A stretch of 64,000 bases of DNA from Acidisoma cellulosilyticum (GCF_020621385.1 NZ_JAESVA010000012.1:92170-156169); one strand, 5' to 3'; counted from the stretch's first letter, positions 24,021 to 32,993 are shown. Notes: generated by a model from the letters alone, not told the origin. Numbers and translations: made by a program.

Positions 24021-25088
24021 ATGTCCGACGATCTCCTCGTCCTGCAAGCGGAAGCCGAGGCAGCCATTGCCCAGGCGTCCGACCCCCGCGCGCTTGATGC
24101 GGTGCGCGTCGCCTTTATGGGCAAGCAGGGGCGGATCACCGGCCTGCTGCGCAGCCTGGGTCAGGTCGCGGCTGAGGATCGCAAGGCGCGGGGTGCCGCC
24201 GTCAATGCGCTGCGCGACAGGCTGGACGGCGTGCTGTCCGCGCGCCAGGGCGTGATCGACCAGGCGGCGCTCGCGGCCCGGCTGACGGCCGAGCGCATGG
24301 ACGTGACGCTGCCGCCGGCGCCCGACGCGCGGGGCAGCATCCACCCGATCAGCCGGACGATGGAAGAGATGGCGGCGATCTTCGGCGCCATGGGTTTCAC
24401 GGTCGCCGAGGGGCCCGAGGTCGAGGCCGATTGGTATAATTTCGGGGCGCTGAACATCCCGGCGCACCACTCCGCGCGCAGCGACATGGATACCTTCTAT
24501 CTGCCGGGCGACCATGAGGGTTACCCGCTGGTGATGCGCACGCATACCAGTTCGGTGCAGATCATCTCCATGCTGTCCGAGCCGCCGCCGCTGCGGCTGA
24601 TTGTGCCGGGCCGCACCTATCGCGCCGATCACGACGCGACGCATAGCCCGATGTTTCATCAATGCGAGGGGCTGGTGATCGATCGCGGTATCACGCTGGC
24701 CCATCTCAAAGGCTGCCTGACGGATTTCCTGCGCAGCTTCTTCGGCATTTCCAACCTGCCGGTGCGCTTCCGCGCCAGCTACTTCCCCTTCACCGAGCCC
24801 TCGATGGAAGTCGATATCGGCTGGAACCGCCGCACCGGCGAATTGGGCGGCGGCGGCGATTGGCTAGAAATTCTGGGCAGCGGCATGGTGCATCCGAAAG
24901 TGCTGGCCAATTGCGGTATCGACCCGCGCGAGTGGCAGGGCTTTGCCTTCGGCATGGGCATCGAGCGCGTGACGATGCTGAAGCACGGCATTTCCGATCT
25001 TCGTCTCTTCTACGAAAGCGATATCCGCTGGCTGAAGCATTACGGGGCCTCGCCCTTCCAGCCGGCCACGCTGCACGAGGGAGTGTGA
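24021..25088 (+). CDS. pheS: Phenylalanyl-tRNA synthetase alpha subunit
   Basis: This 355-residue class II synthetase subunit has an N-terminal coiled coil (about 1-85), then motif 2 (RTYRADHDATHSPMFHQCEG) and motif 3 (GFAFGMGIERVTMLKHGISD). It forms the alpha2-beta2 enzyme with PheT and charges tRNA-Phe. GGAG lies six bases before ATG 24021. The longer frame from 23967 runs through the terminator and is not used. A 179-bp gap with a palindromic repeat separates it from pheT. Confidence 0.97.
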   Translation: MSDDLLVLQAEAEAAIAQASDPRALDAVRVAFMGKQGRITGLLRSLGQVAAEDRKARGAAVNALRDRLDGVLSARQGVIDQAALAARLTAERMDVTLPPAPDARGSIHPISRTMEEMAAIFGAMGFTVAEGPEVEADWYNFGALNIPAHHSARSDMDTFYLPGDHEGYPLVMRTHTSSVQIISMLSEPPPLRLIVPGRTYRADHDATHSPMFHQCEGLVIDRGITLAHLKGCLTDFLRSFFGISNLPVRFRASYFPFTEPSMEVDIGWNRRTGELGGGGDWLEILGSGMVHPKVLANCGIDPREWQGFAFGMGIERVTMLKHGISDLRLFYESDIRWLKHYGASPFQPATLHEGV

Positions 25089-25122
25089 GGTTATGACCAC
25101 GACCCTGTCTCCCAATAAAGCC

Positions 25123-25221
25123 GTCATCCGCACACTCGTTGCACGGACCTACCCGTTCGGGCGCCCCGACGCCGTTCGGGCGCCGCAGCGGGTAGATGCG
25201 CGTGACGAGCACGCGCACGAC
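25123..25221. repeat. Palindromic repeat unit between pheS and pheT
   Basis: It begins GTCATCCGCACACTCGTTG and ends GCGCGTGACGAGCACGCGC, with CTACCCG...CGGGTAG and a CGGGCGCC...GGCGCCG inner stem. These are the same three-part palindromes found inside the TA-flanked elements, but here without their terminal repeats. It could form a large hairpin in the pheS-pheT transcript. Confidence 0.65.
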
Positions 25222-25267
25222 AGTAAAAAATGCGCGCGCGGCGAATCTGGCGGGGAGCGATAAGACC

Positions 25268-27730
25268 ATGAAATTCACCCTGTCCTGGCTGCGCGAGCAT
25301 CTGGATACCGATGCGTCCTTGGAGACCATCACCGACAAGCTGACCGGCATCGGGCTGGAGCTTGAGGGGATCGAAAACCCCGGTGCGGCGCTGGCGCCCT
25401 TCCGGATCGGCCATATTATCGAAGCCGTGCAGCACCCGAACGCCGACCGTCTGCGCGCCTGCGTGGTGGATGCGGGTGAGGGGCCGGTCTCGGTCGTCTG
25501 CGGTGCGCCGAATGCCCGCACCGGCATCAAGGTTGTGTTCGCACCGGTCGGTGCCACCATCCCCACATCAGGGCTGGTGCTGAAGGCCGGTGAAATTCGC
25601 GGCGTCGCCTCCAACGGCATGCTGTGCTCGGCCCGCGAACTCGGCCTCGGCGACGATCATGACGGCATCATCGAACTGCCCGAGGATGCGCCGGTCGGCG
25701 CGCGTTTCGTGGATTACAAAGGTCTCGACGAGCCGGTGATCGAAATCGCCGTCACGCCCAATCGCGGGGACGCGCTGTCCGTGCGCGGTGTCGCGCGCGA
25801 TCTGGCCGCCGCCGGTATCGGCGTGCTCAAGACCTGGGTGCCGGATGCCATGCCGTCCAACGGTCCGAGCGCGATCACGTGGAAGATCGAGGGAACGGAA
25901 GCCTGTTCCTGGGTTCTGGGCCGCACCGTGCGCGGCGTGAAGAACGGGCCGAGCCCGGCCTGGCTGCAGGATCGTCTGCGCGCCATCGGCCTGCGCCCGA
26001 TCAGCGCGCTGGTCGATATCACCAATTTCTTCACGATCGACCTCGGCCGTCCGTTGCATGTTTTCGATGTAGCCAAGGTCAAAGGCAATCTGCTGACGCT
26101 GCGCAGCGGCGCGGGCGAGAGCTTCCTGGCCCTCAACGGCAAGGAAGTGACCGTCACCGCCGAGGACTGCGTCATTGCCGATGCCGAAGGCGTCGTCTCG
26201 CTCGCCGGTATCGTCGGCGGGGAAGCCAGCGGCTGCACCGAAACCACGACCGACGTCTTCATCGAATGCGCCTATTTCGATCCGATTGCCGTCGCCCTCT
26301 CCGGCCGCCGCCATCAGGTCGCGAGCGATGCGCGCGCGCGCTTCGAGCGCGGTATCGACCCGGCGCTGATGCCCTCCGCGCTTGAGGCCGCAACCCAGAT
26401 GGTGATCGAACTCTGCGGTGGCGAGGCGTCCGAGCCTGTCGCGGCCGGTGCTGAACCCGCATGGCGGCGCACGGCGAAACTGCGCTTCGACCGTCTGAAA
26501 AACTTCGCGGGCGCCGATATTGCCCGCGATGAAGCTGAGGGGATTCTCCGCCGCCTCGGTTTCGGTCTGGCCTCGGGCGATGATGACAGCATCACTGTGC
26601 ATGTTCCGTCCTGGCGCAATGACATCGCCGGCAAGGGCGTTTTGGAGCCCGCGCGGGTGCTGAGCGCCGATGTGCTGGCGCGGGTTTCGGCCGGTGTGCT
26701 TGAGATCGAACCTGAGGTCGATCTGGTCGAGGAAGTGCTGCGCATCTGGGGGATCGACCGGGTGGAACCCGTCTCCCTGCCGCCGCTGGGCGCGGTGCCG
26801 GCGGCGTCCTTCACGCCGCGCCAGGGCCGTGCGCTGGCGATCAAGCGCCTGTTCGCCAGCCGTGGTCTGAACGAGGCCGTGACCTTCAGCTTCGCCGATC
26901 ACAAGGTTGCGGCATTGTTCGGCGAGGCGCCGGAAAGCCTGCGGCTCGTCAATCCAATTGCCTCCGATTTGGATCAGCTGCGCGCAACGCCGCTGATCAC
27001 TCTGTCGCTCGCGGCCCAGCGTAACGCGGCGCGGGGTTTCGGCGATCATGGCCTGTTCGAAGTCGGACCCGCCTTCCATGAGGGCGTGCGAGGCGGGCAG
27101 CAGGTGGTGGCCGCCGGGCTGCGTCTGGGGGAGACGCCGCGCCATTGGCTGGAACCCGCGCGGGGTGTGACGGCCATGGACGCCAAGGCCGATGTCTGGG
27201 CGGCGCTGACCGCGCTGAGCCTGCCGCTGGAAGCGCTCAGCGTCACGACAGACGCGCCGGGCTATTACCATCCCGGTCGTTCCGGCGTCGTGCGCCAGGG
27301 GCCGAAAGTGGTGCTGGCACGCTTCGGCGCGCTGCATCCGACCCTGATCCGCGCGCTTGATCTGCCGCAGCATGCTGTCGCCTTCGAGATCTTCCTGGAT
27401 GCGATCCCCGAACCCAAGCGCCGCAAGAAGGCAGCGCCCGAGCTCTCCGCCTTCCAGCCGGTGCGGCGCGACTTTGCCTTCGTCGCGGCGAGCGACACAG
27501 CCGCCGAGACCGTGTTGCGCGCGGCCCGTGGGTCGGTGCGCGATCTGGTCACCGGTGTCACGCTGTTCGACGTCTATGAGGGCGAGAAGATGGAGCCCGG
27601 CCGCAAGTCCTTGGGTGTGGAAGTCGTCTTCCAGCCAAAGGACCGCAGCCTGACGGATGCCGAGATCGAAGAGGCCTCGGCCAAGGTTATCGCGGCCGTG
27701 ACCAAAGCGACTGGCGCCACGCTGCGCTAA
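25268..27730 (+). CDS. pheT: Phenylalanyl-tRNA synthetase beta subunit
   Basis: This 820-residue protein has the full domain order: N-terminal MKFTLSWLREHLDT, the EMAP/OB tRNA-binding domain (about 40-150), the B3/B4 editing domain (about 210-385, with GRRHQVASDARARFERGID), B5 (about 405-490), the catalytic-like core, and the C-terminal ferredoxin-fold anticodon-binding domain (about 725-820). It edits Tyr-tRNA-Phe and supports the alpha subunit. GGGGAG precedes ATG 25268. The upstream frame to 25196 is derived from the repeat unit. Residues about 455-485 (FGLASGDDDSITVHVP... VLEPARVLSADVLARVSAGV) include an insertion-like stretch compared with the usual B5. Confidence 0.96.
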   Translation: MKFTLSWLREHLDTDASLETITDKLTGIGLELEGIENPGAALAPFRIGHIIEAVQHPNADRLRACVVDAGEGPVSVVCGAPNARTGIKVVFAPVGATIPTSGLVLKAGEIRGVASNGMLCSARELGLGDDHDGIIELPEDAPVGARFVDYKGLDEPVIEIAVTPNRGDALSVRGVARDLAAAGIGVLKTWVPDAMPSNGPSAITWKIEGTEACSWVLGRTVRGVKNGPSPAWLQDRLRAIGLRPISALVDITNFFTIDLGRPLHVFDVAKVKGNLLTLRSGAGESFLALNGKEVTVTAEDCVIADAEGVVSLAGIVGGEASGCTETTTDVFIECAYFDPIAVALSGRRHQVASDARARFERGIDPALMPSALEAATQMVIELCGGEASEPVAAGAEPAWRRTAKLRFDRLKNFAGADIARDEAEGILRRLGFGLASGDDDSITVHVPSWRNDIAGKGVLEPARVLSADVLARVSAGVLEIEPEVDLVEEVLRIWGIDRVEPVSLPPLGAVPAASFTPRQGRALAIKRLFASRGLNEAVTFSFADHKVAALFGEAPESLRLVNPIASDLDQLRATPLITLSLAAQRNAARGFGDHGLFEVGPAFHEGVRGGQQVVAAGLRLGETPRHWLEPARGVTAMDAKADVWAALTALSLPLEALSVTTDAPGYYHPGRSGVVRQGPKVVLARFGALHPTLIRALDLPQHAVAFEIFLDAIPEPKRRKKAAPELSAFQPVRRDFAFVAASDTAAETVLRAARGSVRDLVTGVTLFDVYEGEKMEPGRKSLGVEVVFQPKDRSLTDAEIEEASAKVIAAVTKATGATLR

Positions 27731-27756
27731 ACGCTGGGGCGGTAGACCTTCACAAA

Positions 27757-27789
27757 TGACCGGCGGTCACTTATGGTGACCGTCAGTCA
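27757..27789. promoter_or_regulatory. Paired TetR operators upstream of the SDR-TetR operon
   Basis: TGACCG-G-CGGTCA at 27757-27769 is a perfect palindrome. TGACCGTCAGTCA at 27777-27789 is a degenerate second copy whose centre is 20 bp away, about two DNA turns. They end 16 bp before the SDR ATG. The TetR encoded second in the operon is the likely ligand-responsive binder. Confidence 0.75.
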
Positions 27790-27805
27790 TGATTGTGAGG
27801 CGGCG

Positions 27806-28612
27806 ATGAATTCGGACAAAATCAATCCGGGAAAACTGGCGCTGATTACCGGCGCCTCCAGCGGTCTGGGTATTGCGCTCGCCGAAGATCTGGCGCGGCG
27901 CGGCTATGACCTTATCCTGACCGCGCGGTCTGCGGCGCCGATGCAGGCGCTGGCCGCGCGCCTGCGACAAAGTCACTCTATTGCTGTGACGGTGGAGACG
28001 GCTGACCTCTCCCAGCCCGGCAGCGTGCAGTCTCTGGCGACGAGGCTGAACGGGCAGGGGCTTCAGCCGACGATGCTGATCGCCAATGCCGCCTTCGGTC
28101 TGAATGCGGCTTTCGTCACCCATGACGCAGACCGGCTGAACGCTATGCTGCACCTCAATATCGTCTCCCTCGCCGAACTCGCGCATCTCTATGGCGGGCG
28201 CATGAAGGCGGCGGGGGCAGGACATATCATGTTCGTCGCCAGTATCGCTGCCTTCCAGGCGACGCCGCTGCTGGGCGCCTATGGCGCGTCCAAGGCCTTC
28301 GTCCTGTCGCTAGGGGAATCCCTGCATGTGGAACTGGCGCCGACGGTGGGCGTGACGGTCCTTTGCCCCGGCTACATGGAGACGGGCTTCGGCGCGGTCG
28401 CGGGGTTCGAGCCGGACGGCATGGCGCGACGGACGGCGCTGCCGGCTGGCAAGGTCGCGACGATCGGGGTGGATGCCATGCTGCGGGGCCAGCCGGTGGT
28501 CGTCGCGGGCGCGGCCAATAAGGCTCTGGTCGGGCTCGCGCGTCATATTCCGCGGATGACGGCGGCGCGGATCGCCTATCGCGCCAGCGGCGGGGCTGCG
28601 CACAAGGCATGA
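27806..28612 (+). CDS. Short-chain dehydrogenase, DltE/YqjQ-like
   Basis: This 268-residue SDR has the cofactor loop TGASSGLG at about residue 16 and catalytic Tyr/Lys in YGASKAF. The cofactor loop is followed by IALAEDLARRGYDLILTAR, and the C-terminal CPGYMETGF segment is typical of COG0300 oxidoreductases acting on acyl or steroid-like substrates. GTGAGG lies six bases before ATG 27806. Its last bases overlap the TetR gene (ATGA), so the pair is translationally coupled and co-regulated from the twin operator upstream. Confidence 0.87.
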   Translation: MNSDKINPGKLALITGASSGLGIALAEDLARRGYDLILTARSAAPMQALAARLRQSHSIAVTVETADLSQPGSVQSLATRLNGQGLQPTMLIANAAFGLNAAFVTHDADRLNAMLHLNIVSLAELAHLYGGRMKAAGAGHIMFVASIAAFQATPLLGAYGASKAFVLSLGESLHVELAPTVGVTVLCPGYMETGFGAVAGFEPDGMARRTALPAGKVATIGVDAMLRGQPVVVAGAANKALVGLARHIPRMTAARIAYRASGGAAHKA

Positions 28613-29241
28613 CGCGCCGCGCCTATGACATCGCCGCCAAGGAACAGCGGCGGCAGACGATTCTAGAGACGGCGGCGACCCTGTTCGAGACGATGGGCGG
28701 CGGCTTGCCCTCCGTCGCGCAGATCGCGGAAGCGGCCGGGCTCGGCAAGGGGACGATCTATATCTACTACCGCACCAAGGAGGAGATTTTCGCGGCCCTT
28801 TTGCTGGAATCCTGGACGCCGGTCCTGGCGCTTCTGAACCAGGAGATGGTGCGGCCGAACCAGACCCTGGCGCAGCGGGTGGAGGGGTTCGTGACCCGCT
28901 TCGTGAGGTATGTCGATGCACATCCCGCCTTGCTACGCCTTGATGGTCTGAGCAAGGAGGTGCTGGAGCGGAACATGACCCGCGACGCGCTGATCGCCCA
29001 TAAGCAGGCGTTTTTGGAACGTTTGGACGCGGCCAGCCGCGACCTTGAAACAGCGCTTGGCCTGCCGTCAGGGCGGGGCTTTCAGCTTCTCACCCGTTGC
29101 CACGCGCTGACGCGGGGCCTGTGGCAATCCTTCGGCGATCCGATCGCCGATTGCGCGACGGATGGGCGGCCGAACCCCGTCTTCGCCAAGGAGCTATACG
29201 AGGCGCTGCTGGAATATTGGCGCGGCGCTCTGTGGGTTTAG
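28609..29241 (+). CDS. TetR-family repressor coupled to an SDR
   Basis: This 210-residue regulator has the N-terminal HTH RRQTILETAATLFETMGGGLPSVAQIAEAAGLGKGTIYIYYRTKEEIFAAL at about residues 14-62 and an AcrR-like C-terminal domain (LAQRVEGFVTRFVRYVDAHPALLRL). It is translated from an ATGA overlap with the SDR gene. It most likely represses its own operon through the paired TGACCG boxes at 27757-27789. The SDR would then metabolise the inducer or a related compound. Confidence 0.87.
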   Translation: MTRRAYDIAAKEQRRQTILETAATLFETMGGGLPSVAQIAEAAGLGKGTIYIYYRTKEEIFAALLLESWTPVLALLNQEMVRPNQTLAQRVEGFVTRFVRYVDAHPALLRLDGLSKEVLERNMTRDALIAHKQAFLERLDAASRDLETALGLPSGRGFQLLTRCHALTRGLWQSFGDPIADCATDGRPNPVFAKELYEALLEYWRGALWV

Positions 29242-29252
29242 ATCTGGCAGTT

Positions 29253-29449
29253 TAGAGTCCGTCAGGTTTAGGTGGAAACGCCACCAAATCTGTCGTGCGC
29301 GGGCCTAGCCGGCCGCACCCCGACCCGCGCATCTACCCGGCGGAGCAAGCGATCGGCCGGCTGGCGCCGCGGCGGGTAGGTCCGGGGCGCGTAGCCCGCG
29401 CAACAAGTGCGCGGATGACAAATTATCTATTAAAACCTGACAGGCTCTA
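29253..29449 (+). mobile_element. TA-flanked miniature inverted-repeat element, copy B
   Basis: This 197-bp element is flanked by TA on both sides. Its ends are TAGAGTCCGTCAGGTTTAG (left) and TAGAGCCTGTCAGGTTTTAA (right, read inward). The interior has GTGGAAACGCCACCAAATCTGTCG, palindromic arms CGCGGGCC...GCGCATCTACCC and GGGTAGGTCC...GTGCGCGGATGAC, and no gene. It is the best-preserved copy and defines the family. The right-hand TA is part of the stop codon of the small membrane gene at 29447. Confidence 0.78.
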
Positions 29450-29626
29450 GAATGGACGTCTGACGGTGCGCGGTTGCGGTACTTGCCGCGCATGCTGTCG
29501 GGCGCGGTCATGCCGAGCGCGCGATCCCAGCATGTTATGCACGGCGACCCAGCATAGAATGCCCAAACCGGCGGGAATGCCGAAAAAGGCAATCACGCCG
29601 TACCAGTTTCCCCCAAGCCAGCTCAT
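29447..29626 (-). CDS. Small single-span membrane protein, 59 residues
   Basis: From ATG 29626 the frame reads MSWLGGNWYGVIAFFGIPAG, then a hydrophobic helix to about residue 28, then a basic His/Arg/Gln-rich tail ending TVRRPF. GAAGGACACAGG lies upstream as a ribosome site. The TAG stop is formed at the border of element B, so the original C-terminus may have been longer. No family recognised. The inside-positive tail predicts a cytoplasmic C-terminus. Confidence 0.6.
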   Translation of the reverse strand: MSWLGGNWYGVIAFFGIPAGLGILCWVAVHNMLGSRARHDRARQHARQVPQPRTVRRPF

Positions 29627-29802
29627 GTCCTGTGTCCTTCCAAAACGGGCAAAAGCAACCGGGGCAGGTATCGACAGCAAAGCGAGCGACGTCTTTTTAT
29701 TGTGACGAGTGTGAACCGTTTTCCGGGGCAGGGGAAGCAAATTGCCCGTGAAGCGGCGGCTTCACCGCTTCGGTCGCGGCAATGTCGAAAGCTTGGCCGG
29801 CC

Positions 29803-29936
29803 AGTCGCGGCCGGCCGCAACCCGACCCGCGCATCGACACTGCGTGAAGGCAAGCGGCCGTCCGGGCGCCGCGCCGGGTAGGTCCGCGCAACGCGTGCGC
29901 GGATGACCAACTATTTATTGAAACCTACCAGGCTTA
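29803..29936 (+). mobile_element. TA-flanked miniature element, partial copy D (right end)
   Basis: The right end GCGGATGACCAACTATTTATTG followed by AAACCTACCAGGCTTA matches the right end of copy B, and the upstream CGGCCGGCCGCAACCCGACCCGCG matches B's interior. No left end is visible before 29803, so this is a truncated or decayed copy. Its terminal TA lies inside the TAA stop of the DUF1993 gene. The 29627-29802 stretch beside it holds nothing I can identify. Confidence 0.6.
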
Positions 29937-30443
29937 GATGCCGGCGAGATAGGTCATCTTGCCGATTTCGACGCCCTGCTGCCGCAGCAGGCCATAGGCC
30001 GTGGTGACATGGAAAAAGAAATTCGGGATGGCGAATTGCGTCAGATAATCCCCGCCGGTCTTGAAGACATGCGGTTCGCCCCTTGTGGGAATGGTGACGC
30101 TACGACCCTCGCTGGCATTGATTTGCTCCGGGGTGAAGCCCTCCACATAGGCGATCACTTTGGCGATGCGACCTTTAAGCTCGTCAAAATTGGTCTCGGT
30201 GTCGGGATGGCTCGGGGGCGTTTCGCCGCTGAGGCGGGCGGCGGTCGCCTTCGCAGCATCCGCTGCGCTTTGCACCTGGCGCGCCAGATTGAACATGTCG
30301 GGCGCCAGCCGCGCTTCGATCATCGTCGCCGGGTCGATACCTTTCTCAGCCGCATGGGCGGCGGCCTTGTCCAGGATGCTGGACAGATTGTGCAGCATGC
30401 GGACCATCATGGGGATGGACGCGTCGTAGATTGAGAATGCCAA
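29934..30443 (-). CDS. DUF1993-domain protein
   Basis: This 169-residue protein has FSIYDASIPMMVRMLHNLSSIL at the N-terminus and RLAPDMFNLARQVQSAAD, PDTETNFDELKGRI and HVTTAYGLLRQQGVEIGK, all hallmarks of DUF1993 (DinB/YfiT-like four-helix bundle). No enzymatic function is established. I chose the TTG at 30443 because GGAG lies eight bases upstream and the family normally starts at this point. The longer frame to 30515 is not conserved-looking. Its stop codon coincides with the end of element D. Confidence 0.85.
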   Translation of the reverse strand: MAFSIYDASIPMMVRMLHNLSSILDKAAAHAAEKGIDPATMIEARLAPDMFNLARQVQSAADAAKATAARLSGETPPSHPDTETNFDELKGRIAKVIAYVEGFTPEQINASEGRSVTIPTRGEPHVFKTGGDYLTQFAIPNFFFHVTTAYGLLRQQGVEIGKMTYLAGI

Positions 30444-30627
30444 GAGACCTGCTCCGTTACGAGCGGCTGGTTTAGTCTCAAACGCCGCTGCCGGAAAGCG
30501 CGGCCCAGGCTGCAACGCGGCCGACGAAAAGGGGGAAAGATGCGCGACCTCGCTGCTAGGACAGCCTTCGTCACGGGCCCTATAGGCTTCGGCCCTGCTT
30601 GATCGCGCGCTGAAGGGTGGATTGGCT

Positions 30628-31920
30628 CTATCCGGCCATCCTGGCCGCCGCCGTGACGGCCGCTTCCTCCCCCACCCGGCGGAGGCGCAATTTCTCGGCG
30701 TCCAGCGTCAGCACGGCCTGCGCACGGCTGGCGGCCTGTTCGGCCTGATGACGCGCTGCCGCCTGGAAATCCGCATCGCCGATGCGGCCGAGGGCATTCA
30801 ACCCCTTCTGCAAGCGCAATTGCACTTCGATCATGCCGGCGCCGTCACGGCCGATTGCCATGAAGGCGTCCTCGAACAAATCGGCTGTCGCCAGCGGCGG
30901 CACATGCACGCGGGGATGTTTGATCGCCTCATCCGCCGTCTCGTCCGGGTTCTTGGACCAAAGCGTCATCAGCCGTACCAGGCGGCCGATGACGTCGATC
31001 GCGGTTCCCGGATCATTGACGGCGGGCGACAAAGCGCGGGAGGCGACTTCGCTGAGCACGACAAGGCCAAAGCGCGGATCCTGGTCGAAGCTCCGCTCAT
31101 GACCGATGGAGAAAGCCTGGGTGATGCTATGGATATGGCCCGCGACCGCGTCGCCTGGCTGATGCGCATTGACCCAGGCGAGAACCGTGTCCGCGTAGAT
31201 GAAGGCGCCGGGATTGGCGCGGACATAGATCTCCGCGTCCAGCGCTTCCGCCGCATGCGACAGAGCCAGCATGTCGATATGCAGGAGATAGCCGAGGTCA
31301 TCGGTGCAGATGGCGATGGCGCCTTCCGGCACCGCGCGCTCGGGGGCCGCCAATCTCTGGCCGCCGAGATAGGGATTGTCGAGACGCGCCTGCAATGCCG
31401 CCCGCGCGGCCTTCTCCACCCGGCTCGTCGTCTCCCCGACCCGGCCGAGCCCGGTCAGATGGTCGATCCAGCGCAGCAGCGAGACGACGACCAGGATGAT
31501 GACGCCGATGGTGACGATGAACAGGATGGCGCGACCGCGATCTCCGTAAGCCCCCGTCTGCAGGACGATGATGCCGACGATGCTGAACAGGAAGGAACCC
31601 ATGAAGGCCGAGAGCGCGTTCTGCGTGACGCTATCCTCCATCACCAGCTTGGTCGCGCGCGGGGAGACATTGCTGGTGGCCGAGCCATAGGCCGAGGTCA
31701 CGACGCTGAGGGAAAAGGTCGTCACCGACAGCATGCTGGACGCCATGATGTTGAGGATCGTGCCGACGGAGCTTGCGCCGATATTGGGCAGGTTAAAGGG
31801 CACGAAGCGCTGTGCGACGGCGCCAAGGATCGCCGCCAGAACGCCGAGCACACCCAGCAGTGTCGCGCGTAGCCAAAGCCGCCGCAGCATGATGGTCAAT
31901 ATCCAGAGCCAGCGGGGCAT
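30628..31920 (-). CDS. DUF2254 membrane protein
   Basis: This 430-residue protein has four N-terminal hydrophobic segments (about residues 15-40, 55-80, 105-130, 140-165) and a large C-terminal cytoplasmic region with FDQDPRFGLVVLSEVASRALSPAVNDPGTA, a strongly conserved DUF2254 stretch. The function is unknown. Topology suggests a channel or sensor. It is divergent from gshB, with about 128 bp between starts. GAGAGACG precedes ATG 31920. Confidence 0.8.
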   Translation of the reverse strand: MPRWLWILTIMLRRLWLRATLLGVLGVLAAILGAVAQRFVPFNLPNIGASSVGTILNIMASSMLSVTTFSLSVVTSAYGSATSNVSPRATKLVMEDSVTQNALSAFMGSFLFSIVGIIVLQTGAYGDRGRAILFIVTIGVIILVVVSLLRWIDHLTGLGRVGETTSRVEKAARAALQARLDNPYLGGQRLAAPERAVPEGAIAICTDDLGYLLHIDMLALSHAAEALDAEIYVRANPGAFIYADTVLAWVNAHQPGDAVAGHIHSITQAFSIGHERSFDQDPRFGLVVLSEVASRALSPAVNDPGTAIDVIGRLVRLMTLWSKNPDETADEAIKHPRVHVPPLATADLFEDAFMAIGRDGAGMIEVQLRLQKGLNALGRIGDADFQAAARHQAEQAASRAQAVLTLDAEKLRLRRVGEEAAVTAAARMAG

Positions 31921-32048
31921 CGTCTCTCCTTCATCGCTGCCGTCCGTTTCTCACTGGCACGGATCGCGCAGTCGCGCGAAGGGCGCTCCTCTAGGCGGCC
32001 GGGCGGCTGCAATCTATGCTGCCATTTCCTGTCCCGAGGTGAGTGCCT

Positions 32049-32993
32049 ATGCCGAGCGCGCTGAAAGTTGCGGTCCAGATGGACCCCATCGAGTCCGTCA
32101 ATATCAATGCCGATTCGACCTTCGCGCTGATGCTGGAGGCCGAGCGTCGCGGCCATCAGCTTTGGCATTACGAGGTGCGGCATATGGCCCAGCGCGGCAC
32201 CCGCATCTCGGCCCGCGCCCATCGCGTCGCGGTGCGCCGCACGCCCGGCGACCACTTCACCTTCGGGCCGAGGGAAGACCTCGATCTTTCGACCATGGAC
32301 GTGATCCTGATGCGCCAGGACCCGCCCTTCGACATGGCCTATATCACGGCCACCCATATGCTGGAGCATATCCACCCCAAGACCCTGGTGGTGAATGACC
32401 CGGCGGCCGTGCGCAATGCGCCCGAGAAACTGCTGGTGACGCATTTCCCGGACTTGATGCCGCCGACGCTGATCACCTGGGACCGCACGGCGATCGCCGA
32501 ATTCCGCACGGAATTCAAGGACATCATCATCAAGCCGCTGTTCGGCAATGGCGGTATCGGCGTCTTCCGCGTGCGTGAGGATGACGAGAATTTCGGCTCC
32601 ATCCTCGACAGCCATTTCGTCCGCACGACCGAGCCGTTGATGATCCAGCGCTACGAGCCGGCGGTGCGTCAGGGCGATAAGCGCATCATCCTGGTCGACG
32701 GCCAGCCGGCGGGCGCCGTCAATCGCGTGCCGGCGGCCGGTGACGCGCGGTCGAATATGCATGTCGGCGGGCGCCCCGAGAAGTCGGTGCTGACGGTGCG
32801 CGAGCAGGAGATCTGCGCGCGGATCGGGCCTTATCTGAAGGAAAACGGCCTGATCTTCGTCGGGATCGACGTCATCGGCGACTATCTGACCGAGATCAAC
32901 GTGACATCCCCCACCGGATTGCAGGAAATCGCCCGCTTCGACGGCGTCAAGATCGAAGAGACGATCTGGGACCGGATCGAGGCGCGGCTTTAA
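32049..32993 (+). CDS. gshB: Glutathione synthase
   Basis: This 314-residue ATP-grasp enzyme joins gamma-glutamylcysteine and glycine. [25 protein letters not shown] is the family N-terminus, [15 protein letters not shown] and [14 protein letters not shown] follow, and the ATP-grasp core has [15 protein letters not shown] and [23 protein letters not shown]. Length is normal. ATG 32049 is chosen with GAGGTGA seven bases upstream. GTG 32043 is an alternative. It is followed 17 bp later by plsC-like gene, so a two-gene operon is likely. Glutathione fits the electrophile-defence genes at 16-20 kb. Confidence 0.95.
   Translation: MPSALKVAVQMDPIESVNINADSTFALMLEAERRGHQLWHYEVRHMAQRGTRISARAHRVAVRRTPGDHFTFGPREDLDLSTMDVILMRQDPPFDMAYITATHMLEHIHPKTLVVNDPAAVRNAPEKLLVTHFPDLMPPTLITWDRTAIAEFRTEFKDIIIKPLFGNGGIGVFRVREDDENFGSILDSHFVRTTEPLMIQRYEPAVRQGDKRIILVDGQPAGAVNRVPAAGDARSNMHVGGRPEKSVLTVREQEICARIGPYLKENGLIFVGIDVIGDYLTEINVTSPTGLQEIARFDGVKIEETIWDRIEARL

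Noticed and set aside
25568..27373. 601-codon frame antisense to pheT
   Set aside because: It is a shadow of the pheT codon pattern in high-GC DNA, without start signal or domains.
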